Positions 47,858 to 64,000 of a stretch of DNA of 64,000 nt are shown here, piece by piece. Every line of letters begins with the position of its first letter. Positions within the stretch are counted from its first letter, which is position 1. The stretch covers positions 48,920,105 to 48,984,104 of the forward strand of contig OZ022238.1 in the NCBI GenBank assembly GCA_963978895.1. Reading direction: 5' to 3'. The position numbers and the translations under genes are program-made. The stretch comes from Erpobdella octoculata (Eukaryota; Annelida; Clitellata; Hirudinida; Erpobdellidae). Below the pieces are notes generated by a model, which saw nothing but the letters and a program-made list of their open reading frames with translations, was not told the origin of the DNA and ran no database searches.

Positions 47858-49495
47858 TGACAATACATGATTCAATTTAAAAAAATTAATTTGAATATCT
47901 TTCGTATTCCTAAATCGAGTGTATTTGAAATATAAGTTTGTGTTGAAAAACTCGTTTTTTACAGACTTTTATTTAGGTTACAATCTCGGTTTGTGTGTGT
48001 GGCTTTCTCTGTACACAAATCTTGCAAGTGAAATTTAAGCAGCTTTTTGACTAGCTAGGAAGCTGAAACTTTCAGCATAGCTTTATATTGGATGATAATA
48101 CATAATTCAATTAAAAAAAACGTAATTTGAACATCTTTTGTATACATACACACATCGAGTGTATTTGAAATCAAAGTTTGTGTTAAAAAACTCGTTTTTT
48201 ACTTTACTTGTTTATCACTCACAACTGCAATGTAAATAGTGCCTCGAAGGATACTATTTACCGTTTTTGTTTTTTAGGGGTTAAAACAAAAACAAATAAA
48301 ATACAATTAAATTAAACATGAATATATAAATTTAAAAAGATGTCATTTTCAAATAATTTTTTTGCGATAGATGAAAAGCCATCAAATCCAGAAACAAAAG
48401 GAATTTGTGATAAACCCTGGTTTTTTAAGGCTCACTAGTTTATTCACTTTATCTTTGCTTGTATCGTAAAGATTTGTTTAGCTTTTTGTGTCTTTTGAAA
48501 TTTGAAACAAACAACTTAACAAATCAGATCTGAATAAAATGGAAACAAGTAAATTAAAAACGAATTTTTAAAACCAATGCTCTTATATGTAATTAAAACA
48601 CAAATTTTGCAATCAATTTTTTCTTATATTACTCTTTTATTTTATGTTAAAGTCGAAATATCTTAATTATATCAAAATATCGAAATTAATTAAAATTATC
48701 TAAATTAATTGACTTATTGTAAAACTAATAATTGAATATTGCATTGTCTTCTATTTTGAGCATGTATGCAAAATTTGAAAAAATCTATCATCAGGAAGTG
48801 ACTCAAAAATTGATTGCAAGATTTGAAACAGACAGAGAAACAAACAGACAGACAGAGAAACAGAGACGACGAGTTAATAAAAAAAGCATTGGTAATAATA
48901 ATAAAAATATCATCAAAAAGCATCGAATTTAAATATCTCAACTATTTTCATGAAAATTTCGTACACGCTTGAGAATCGCGGTCAGTGAGTGTGGTTCGTG
49001 TTAACTTGGTAAAATAGTCGGCCAGTCGGTTAGCGTTTTGTGGTCAAGAAAACCCTCAAGAAAACCCTCAAGAAAACCCTTAAGAAAACCCTCAAGAAAA
49101 CCCTCAAGAAACCCCTCGATAAAATCCTCAAGAAAATTAACTAAATTAATTGACTTATTGTAAAACTAATAATTGAATATTGCATTGTCTTCTATCTTGA
49201 GCATGTATGCAAAATTTGAAAAAAATCTATCATCAGGAAGTGACTCGAAAATTGATTGCAAGATTTGAAACAGACAGAGAAACAGACAGACAGAGAAACA
49301 GAGCCGACGAGTTAATAAAAGCATTGGTAAAAAGTATTACAAAGAGCTATAACAAATTAAATACATTGCCAAGCCGTGAAATCTCTTAATTTATTTCAAT
49401 TTTTGTTTTTTTAGTTTATTCAAATTTTGCGATAAAAAAGTTTAGTTAAATTGTGTAATGTGTAAATTTCACTGCGTCATCAAGTTCTGCTCTTT
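47858..49495. other. Intergenic with a 190-bp direct duplication and a 12-bp array
   Basis: Segments 48701-48893 and 49142-49330 are near-identical direct copies (both contain GAGCATGTATGCAAAATTTG). Between them lies AAGAAAACCCTC repeated about seven times (49046-49137). A further pair, 42960-43040 and 48000-48080, shares GCAAGTGAAATTTAA and CTTTATATTGGAT. No gene is seen. Confidence 0.7.
49415..49420 (-). terminator. AATAAA signal downstream of the ZYG11-like gene
   Basis: On the minus strand AATAAA lies about 75 nt after the stop and is followed within a few bases by an A-rich run (CTAAAAAAACAAAAATTG). Confidence 0.5.
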
Positions 49496-51118
49496 TCATT
49501 TTTTTTCTTGATTAATCAACTCTAATTTGGCATGTTTTGTTAAGATTTCTTCTACTTTTTGTTTATCTTTTGATTCGTTTTTGATAATTTTCAAAATACG
49601 ATCTGCACGAGGGATTATACACCCTGTAAAGTCGTGGTATTTATTGTAGGCCTCTATCAGATGGTTTGCCAACTCTGAATTGTTACAAAATTTACGATTG
49701 TAATAGGAAAAAACTTTTGTAATCCAATTGAGGTTTAACAATAGCTCACGCCATATGACATCTGAAAGAGGTTCTGAGATCAATCCCGCTACTCGATGAC
49801 GAGTGTATTTTGCTTCGTAAACAAATATCTTTAAAAAAAATCTGATGTTTCTGTCCAAGATGCCACCTGCCACTAAACAGCAGAACGTCTTGGCAGTCTC
49901 CTTACTCAATAAAGAATTGCTGCCATGATTATAAAATCCATCACGAAGGTAATCAAGTATGACAGATTGATTTTCTTTCATGCCCGAATGATTGTTTTTA
50001 TTTTTAGCAAGACGGCGCAAATGTTTAAGACTCAATCTGTACAGGTTTTTTTTAACCAGATTGCACTTCATTGAAGCTACAATCCCGTCAAAATTATCAA
50101 AGGTTCCAACGACTTTTGAATTTAAGTTAGTCCACCATTTCAAAACATTAGATTGATCAAAGCACAGTCCCAAATATTGGAATCGTCTTTCGTGGGACCA
50201 TACAATGCGTGTTTTGTAAGATACCTGCGAATGACTTAAGTCAAGATGTATCAAACGAGGTAAGTTATCAATTAATTCGTATATCAGTTGTAGATCTGAA
50301 TTGGTTATCATTCGACAACATTCAGTATCGCTCAAATCAAGTTGCTCCAGTTTTGAATGACCTGATAATGCTTCGATCAGATATTGTAATGAACCACCGG
50401 CCATATTGAACAAAATCAAGTTTTCAAGGTTACAAGATTCTTTCAGCAATTTATATGATGTGTAGGTGAAGACACAGCAAGATAAGCCTAGAATTTTAAA
50501 TTTTTTGGTATCAAAATCACAGGCCATGAACTCACTAATTTCCCAATCGTCGTAAAAATGTCTCAACTGATGCTTAGAGTCAGTACAGACGCAACGCAAC
50601 TTAAGTATTTGTAGATTCATACAAGACCACCTGCGTTGATCGTTTGGGAAATCACGGCAATCACAGATGTGGTCATAGCAGCTGATGTCTAAACTCAACT
50701 CAACCAAATGGAATGCGTAAAAGTCTTTACATTTAAAGTTTTCGAATAAGTCTTTTGGACATGATATAAAATTGTCGCTTTCCCTGTGCTCGGAGGAAAC
50801 AAAAATTCTGTCGAAATTATTTGCCAAGATTAAGTTAGTGAACATAGTTTGATCTTGGTAATTATAATCTTTTAGTATTAAATCCACTTGGTGTTTATTC
50901 CTATTCAAAAGAGGAACAATACTTGATTGATATATTTCGCCGAAACTCTGGCTCCTTGAAATCACAGCTTGAATAAAATGATTTGGCAGATTTGAATTTT
51001 TCTTCCGAACTTTTTTAGGTAGTTTTTCTTCAACAAAGAAAGTTCTGTTAAAATTAAATATAACAAAATCGATGGCTGAAAGCTTCAGCGACAATGGCTG
51101 GTAAAGATGACAATTCAT
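49496..51118 (-). CDS. ZYG11/ZER1-like leucine-rich repeat protein, intronless
   Basis: A single uninterrupted frame of 540 codons, exceptional in this window. Leucine-rich repeats are clear: LVELSLDISCYDHI, LEQLDLSDTECC and LIHLDLSHSQVSYKTRIVW (about 140-310), followed by RFQYLGLCFDQ and then a helical C-terminal half resembling armadillo repeats. In family terms this order (LRRs, LDLSHT- and FLGL-like motifs, ARM-like helices) fits ZYG11/ZER1 proteins, substrate receptors of CUL2 ubiquitin ligases that recognise N-terminal glycine degrons. Sequence agreement is weak, so this is a divergent member at best. The reading frame is intact, which argues for selection. It sits inside a repeat field. 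The lack of introns and an A-rich stretch just after AATAAA suggest a retrocopy. Confidence 0.55.
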   Translation of the reverse strand: MNCHLYQPLSLKLSAIDFVIFNFNRTFFVEEKLPKKVRKKNSNLPNHFIQAVISRSQSFGEIYQSSIVPLLNRNKHQVDLILKDYNYQDQTMFTNLILANNFDRIFVSSEHRESDNFISCPKDLFENFKCKDFYAFHLVELSLDISCYDHICDCRDFPNDQRRWSCMNLQILKLRCVCTDSKHQLRHFYDDWEISEFMACDFDTKKFKILGLSCCVFTYTSYKLLKESCNLENLILFNMAGGSLQYLIEALSGHSKLEQLDLSDTECCRMITNSDLQLIYELIDNLPRLIHLDLSHSQVSYKTRIVWSHERRFQYLGLCFDQSNVLKWWTNLNSKVVGTFDNFDGIVASMKCNLVKKNLYRLSLKHLRRLAKNKNNHSGMKENQSVILDYLRDGFYNHGSNSLLSKETAKTFCCLVAGGILDRNIRFFLKIFVYEAKYTRHRVAGLISEPLSDVIWRELLLNLNWITKVFSYYNRKFCNNSELANHLIEAYNKYHDFTGCIIPRADRILKIIKNESKDKQKVEEILTKHAKLELINQEKK

Positions 51119-51281
51119 TCTAAAACAATTCTAATTCGGTAATAGTACAAGTTCTAATCTGTCTTCTATCTATATCTATATTTATTTATAAAAATAAGTT
51201 TTTTGACAGTTTTTTGAGCTTCTTTTATAGGAAACAGTCAATTTAATTTAAATTTAAATCATAGATTAAAAATAATATATG

Positions 51282-51697
<416 letters not shown>

Positions 51698-52743
51698 AAT
51701 GAATGTTTGTATGTATATATGTATATATGTTAATGGCGTTTATGCATTGCTACACCATTCATCCGATCGTAATGAAATTTTCACACAATCTTGAGAGTCA
51801 AGGGGAGTCAAATATAGAGAAAATTTTTTTGAAATCCGTCACAAAATGAGCGGAGCGGAGCGGGTGAGCGAGCGGGAACTATATATATATGTATGTGCGT
51901 ATGTATGTGTGTATGTATGTATGTATGTGTATGTGCATGTATGTGTGTCTGTGTCTGTGTTTATGTATATACTAGCGGATATACCCGGCGTTGCCCGGGT
52001 TTTTTTAGAGGTTTTTCTAATGTTTGTCTCTTTCTCTCCCGTTTCCTTTCCCACCTGCTTTCCCACTCCTGTTCGCTTTCCCGTTTTCGGTCGTTTTCCC
52101 GCTGCCGGTCGCATTCCCGCTCCCGCTCGCTGTCCGTTCCGTGTCGCATTCCTGCTCCCACTCGCTGTCCGTTCCGGGTCGCTTTCCCGTTTCTATAATA
52201 GACAAACTAACCCACAAACATTCATATATATATATATAGTCTTAGCAAATCTATTTTACGTTTTATAGGCTAACAGAAGTTATGAAAGAATGAAAAAGAG
52301 AAAATGAGCGTGAACGGGGACGGGAACGGGAGAGCAACCGTGACCGGGAATGGGAAAGCAAGCATGACCGGGAACGGGAAAGCCAGCGTGAGCGGGAACG
52401 GGAAAGCGACCGGGAACGGGAAAGCGACCGGGAACGGGAAAGCGACCGGGAACGGGAAAGCGACCGGGAACGGGAAAGCGACCGGGAACGCGGAAAGCGA
52501 CCGGGAACGCGGAAAGCGACTGGAATCGGGAGAGCAAGCTTGGAAGGAAACGCGAGCAAGAGAGAAAATCGATAACAAAACTTCTGAGCGGGAAAGCGAC
52601 CGGGAGCTGGAAAACGACCGAGAGCGGAAAAGCGACCGGGAACGCGACGAAAACGGGAAAGTGGAGAAGGAAACGGGAGCGAGAGGGACAAACATTAGAA
52701 AAACCTCTAAAAACCCCGGGCAACGCCGGGTAACCCCGCTAGT
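51698..52743. mobile_element. Back-to-back fragments of the ACTAGCGGGG family
   Basis: 51698-51890 is an inverted tail (GAATGTTTGTATG... AATGAAATTTTCACACAA... ATGAGCGGAGCGGAGCGGG). 51969-52240 is a direct head (ACTAGCGGATATACCCGGCG). 52263-52743 is an inverted head in which GGGAACGGGAAAGCGACC is tandemly repeated about six times (52397-52500), ending CCCGGGCAACGCCGGG. Insertion or recombination has left a mosaic. Confidence 0.75.
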
Positions 52744-52837
52744 CTATATTTATAAAAATAAGGTTTTTGACAGTTTTTTGAGCTTCTTTTATAGGAAACA
52801 GTCAATTTAATTTAAATTTAAATCAAAGATAAAAAAT

Positions 52838-54376
<1,539 letters not shown>

Positions 54377-54379
54377 GAA

Positions 54380-54870
54380 TGTTTTTATGTATATATGCAT
54401 GTCCTTTATGCATTGCTACATCATTCATCCGATCGTAATGAAATTTTCACACAACCTTGAGAGTCAAGAAACTAAATACTAATTTTTACTCCTGTAGCAT
54501 TCACAGTTTTTGAGTATCAGCTACTTTAAAAACCAAATAACCCAAATTTCCAACCCACATTTGAGGTCCGGGAAACCGAATTTTCACAAAATGGTGAAAC
54601 ACGTATCTTTTTATTTTTCAAGAAGAATCCATGTACCAAATTTCAAAATCTCCTCATTTTTGGTTTTCGAGATATACATTGTTTTAGAAAAAAGTTTGTT
54701 TTCCAGTTTCTTCCCCTCAGGAGCAACATTTTCAAAAATCCTTTTTTAGTGGGTGTTTACGCAATAAAAGTAATATAAGTTCCAAATTTCACGTTCCTAG
54801 GATGAGGCGTTTGAGCTCGGCGTTGATTATCAGTCAGTCAGTCAGGACATGTTCTTTTATATATATAGAT
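54380..54870. mobile_element. Chimeric fragment of both ACTAGC families
   Basis: 54380-54467 is an inverted ACTAGCGGGG-family tail (TTATGCATTGCTACATCATT... GATCGTAATGAAATTTTCAC). At 54468 it switches to a direct ACTAGCAGTG-family tail ending in CAGTCAGGACATG and TATATATAGA. Confidence 0.7.
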
Positions 54871-55781
54871 TGCTATTCTATCTTCATAAATAAAATGAAA
54901 TAGCAATGGTTTTTATATTTATAATTAAGTAGTTGGTTGTCATTTGTTATGTACCTTTCTATATGGTGTAAATACATGCAAAATTATTTTTGCAACTACC
55001 CCCCTCCCTCTTATTTAGATTTTTTAAATTTGATACGAAACTACTCTTCCTTCGGTTATAGTTCATGTTTTAAGAAAAAATTGATTGCCCTTTGGAGAAA
55101 ACATTAAAATTATCGGCACTGAACATTTCCTTGGCTTTGTTCTCTCTCCCGGACAAATGGCAACTGATTTACGCATTATTTTTACACTGCAAGGGAGGTG
55201 CAAGGCAGCCACGTGTATGTATGCATATGAGAGGGAGTCTAAAAATGTACGAGGTGCAATTCTGTACGTAATATCTGAATGAATCTCAACAGGGACGTCA
55301 ATTCTGGGGCCAGAGAGGCCATCCCTTATGTAATTTGGGCCTTAAAATGATAGAAAAGGAGCCCAAAAAAAAATGGACTGATAAGTGTGACATTGAAGTT
55401 TGAGAGATTATGGGTAAACTAGATCCCTGTGAAGGTGAAGTTGGCCCCTTGTGGTTATTGGGTTCCTTGAAGTGGTGTGGCTTATTAATAAAAATTTTGA
55501 AAAAGTACATCCAACCGGTCATCTGTTTTTTAGGAGGAAAATTGAAAAGGGCGTTTCAAAAATTGGTGATTTTTGTGAAAAACTGGTGTGCGCTGAGAAA
55601 AAGTTGCCCCCAAATGTTTTGCTGAAATGATATATACCTGATCTCCAACTAATTAGCTTATATTTTTAAAAAAGTCAATTCTCTCAAGCCATCTGTAACT
55701 ACAATGGGTATTTCTCTTTTGTGCATGTAACCAGTCTAATAATACACCATAAGCCATCTTTGGTTAAATACTTGTTAGCAA
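54871..55781. other. Intergenic; second copy of the 40449 repeat
   Basis: Contains the dispersed repeat copy at about 55222-55330. The 71-codon frame at 55410-55625 has no recognisable motif. No gene is seen. Confidence 0.4.
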
Positions 55782-61825
<6,044 letters not shown>

Positions 61826-62364
61826 TTTTCTCTTTTTTTATACGGTTGCTGGTTAAAACAATTTTTGTGAGTTTTTGAAAAAATTAAAACCGAATCCTAA
61901 TAAGAACTTGTTTTTGCTGAAGAAAACAGGTAAGGCTTGTTGTTTTGATTGGAATCGTCAACCGCGTTTGCGATGGTTGCCATGGATTGATAACACCTGC
62001 ATGATCTCGCACATCATTTTAAAGTGTGAGTAATAAAAGCAATAATCTACTTTGTTTATTTATTAAAAAAAAGTATTTATTATTTAACTATTGTACCAGT
62101 ACCAAAATGTTTTTTTGTATTTTATCTTCTGGGAGTAATAAAAATAACTATTCAGAAAAAGGCTGCTTAGCAACGGAAAGTAAAGTGTTCCTGTGAATGC
62201 AATACATCCATAGATATATATCAATGAATACATACCTAATACGTTGTGGCTCATTTCAGTTTTAGTACTTTGCTTCAGAAAAACAAAAACTTTGCTACAA
62301 CTTTCATAAAACAATTTTGTTTTTAAGTCTACAGTCTACAGGGAAGTATTTTTTAAGCACAAGG
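61826..62364. promoter_or_regulatory. Probable bidirectional ciliary promoter with X-box-like motifs
   Basis: The 539-bp gap between the divergent start codons of DRC5 and ODAD3. GTTGCCATGGATTG (61976-61989) matches the first half and spacer of the RFX X-box (RYYNYY-N1-3-RRNRAC); its second half is imperfect. GGCTGCTTAGCAAC (62161-62174) has a perfect second half AGCAAC and a weak first half. RFX factors control ciliary genes through X-boxes in animals. That both genes use these sites is inference. Confidence 0.5.
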
Positions 62365-63925
62365 ATGCCTTCCAAGTCGGCCGGATCGAGCACGATTGCC
62401 TGCCAAATTGAAGAAATGAAACAGAAGATTCAACTTTCAGGTAAACTGTTTATTTTTATAGTTGATAAACATTTACATTATATTCTGTTTTTCAATGGTT
62501 GATTTCTTTTTTTTTTACTGTTATTTACTGCTCTGACCGCTGTAGCTGGTGACAAGAAAGCGTTTTGTGACAATTCTGAGATAATCTTAAAAGAGAACCG
62601 AGAGAAAATTTTGAGACTGAGACATGAAAACAAGCAGCAAAGAAAAGAAGTTGCTAAACTGAAAACTGTATGACTATTTTTGCTGTAATTATGATTTATT
62701 AATAAATTAATATTGATAATATTATTATTATGCTGTTATTATAATACTGATTATTTATTTAATAAAAACTAAAATTAAAATTAAAACTGAAATAGAATTG
62801 CTATCTTTGTTCTAATTAATAATTTTTAAGACTATCTATTAATTAAGTAGATTAATAATTAGTTAAGTAGATTAATAATTAATTAAGTACATTAATAATT
62901 AATTAAATATATCACTAATTAACTAGAATAATAATTAATCAAGTATATGAACAATTGAATAGGTATGTTAATAATTAATTAAGTATGCTAACTAATTAAT
63001 TAATTGTATAGCTGATATCTATTTTTAAAGGCAAACGAAATGATGGTCTCGAGGGAAATAACAAGACTGCCTGAAGAAAAAAAGTTTTTAGCTCACAGGT
63101 CTCCGGATGTAAGCTTCTTAAAAATATTTTTTTAATTAATTTATTTTTAATAGATTTTTGATAAATTATAATTCGTTTTTGTTTTATTCTATTATATTTT
63201 AATTACAATATTTTTTTTTATATTTTCATTACTTTACTATTTTCTGTTCGTGTTAATTTTAATTTTTGTATATTTACTTAATTATTTTGGTTTTAAGTTT
63301 GTTTTATTTACATGTTTTTTTATGTTTCAATTAAGATTTTTATTTTTTTTAAATGCATTCAGCACATACTCAATAATCCTGTGCTTCATGTGCAGTAATT
63401 TTGTAATACTAGTACAATAGCTTTGTACCAAATGTATAATAGTTTTGTACCAAAGTACAATAGCTTTGTACCAAATGTATAATAGTTTTGTACCAAAGTA
63501 CAATAGTTTTTTCAAAATGTACAATAGTTTCGTACATTTGGTACAATAGTTTTGTATCAAATGTGCATAGTTTGTACGAAATGTACAGTAGTTTTGTACC
63601 AAATGTACAATAGTTTCATTCTGTATGTACAACAATTCTATATTTTATTTAAAATAATTTTATAGCAAATAAATAAATATCGTAATTCTCTTATTGAAAC
63701 AAATACTCAAATTAGATAAATAACTTAATTATTAAGAATTTATTAAATGAATTATTTATTTATTTCTTCCAGGTGGTTCTCGGAATGATGGATGAGAAAA
63801 CTTGCGACACCACAAACATTCTCAACATGGCTCGATGTGAAACCAGGAAGAAAGAAACCGAGCTTCAGAGTCTGAAGAAGCAGAACGGGGAGCTCAACGC
63901 CGAAACCTCATTGGACAATGGATCC
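62365..63925 (+). CDS. ODAD3: Outer dynein arm docking complex subunit 3 (CCDC151), 5' part
   Basis: ODAD3 is a coiled-coil subunit of the complex that docks outer dynein arms on axonemal doublets. Four exons lie in the window: 62365-62440, 62546-62667, 63031-63108 and 63773-63925, with a GTAAGC donor at 63926; the rest is beyond the window. The visible 143 residues include CQIEEMKQKIQLSAGDKKAF (13-32), matching the start of the family block (QI-EL-KKIQLLEGDRKAF), and long charged heptad-like stretches (NREKILRLRHENKQQRKEVA). Sister proteins CCDC63/ODAD1 are alternatives, but the IQL-GD-KAF block fits ODAD3 best. Confidence 0.8.
63400..63640 (+). repeat. 22-bp tandem repeat in ODAD3 intron 3
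   Basis: About ten degenerate units of AATAGTTTTGTACCAAAGTA type. The minus-strand open frame is a product of the repeat. Confidence 0.85.
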
Positions 63926-64000
63926 GTAAGCGACGTTTATTTCCCATTTCAAATCGATAAAACTAAACTTTGAAATGCGTAAAATACATCGGTTGAAATT

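Overview
The window is animal (metazoan) nuclear DNA: AT-rich, with split genes using GT-AG introns, dense microsatellites and minisatellites, and many DNA transposon relics. Two genes for motile-cilium or sperm-flagellum proteins (DRC5/TCTE1 and ODAD3/CCDC151), the gene repertoire and the transposon types suggest an invertebrate, perhaps a spiralian such as an annelid or mollusc. The phylum is an inference I cannot settle from the sequence.

Eight protein-coding genes can be reconstructed with consistent exon phases. From left to right: PAIP2 (+, 9804-10990, 163 aa); VPS51 (-, 23662 down to 13299, 21 exons, 840 aa); GTP-type PEP carboxykinase (+, 26446-30760, 693 aa); an unrecognised four-pass membrane protein (-, 37159 down to 33356, 308 aa); ribosomal protein eL21 (+, 38308-39330, 160 aa); an intronless ZYG11/ZER1-like leucine-rich repeat protein (-, 51118 down to 49496, 540 aa); DRC5/TCTE1 (-, 61825 down to 55782, 563 aa); and the 5' part of ODAD3/CCDC151 (+, from 62365, cut by the window end).

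The most interesting non-coding content is in the RPL21 introns. They hold three paralogous RNAs of about 140 nt with the full H/ACA snoRNA layout (hairpin, hinge, hairpin, ACA). The stems covary, and all three share one 3' pseudouridylation pocket whose two guide strands are complementary to the conserved 28S rRNA segment GCAUGAA-U-G-GAUUAA. A 19-nt element of C/D type is duplicated next to two of them. DRC5 and ODAD3 are divergent and 539 bp apart, and the gap contains two X-box-like (RFX) half-site motifs, consistent with one shared ciliary promoter.

The rest is repeats. At 43-55 kb lies a field of composite elements that start ACTAGC, end in TATATATAGA, sit in TA or CATA microsatellites, and occur in both orientations. 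At least six hAT-type elements have recognisable inverted ends; six of them have perfect 8-bp target duplications, including two of only 55 and 62 bp and one nested inside another in DRC5 intron 1. A LINE reverse-transcriptase relic (42.1-42.5 kb), a frameshifted hAT transposase relic (39.7-40.2 kb) and a probable tRNA-derived SINE (19.7 kb) are also present. The long open frames at 46.4-47.8 kb are products of the CATA repeat and are not genes. PAIP2 (translation control), VPS51 (endosome-to-Golgi tethering), PEPCK (gluconeogenesis) and eL21 (ribosome) are unrelated housekeeping neighbours; only DRC5 and ODAD3 form an obvious functional pair.
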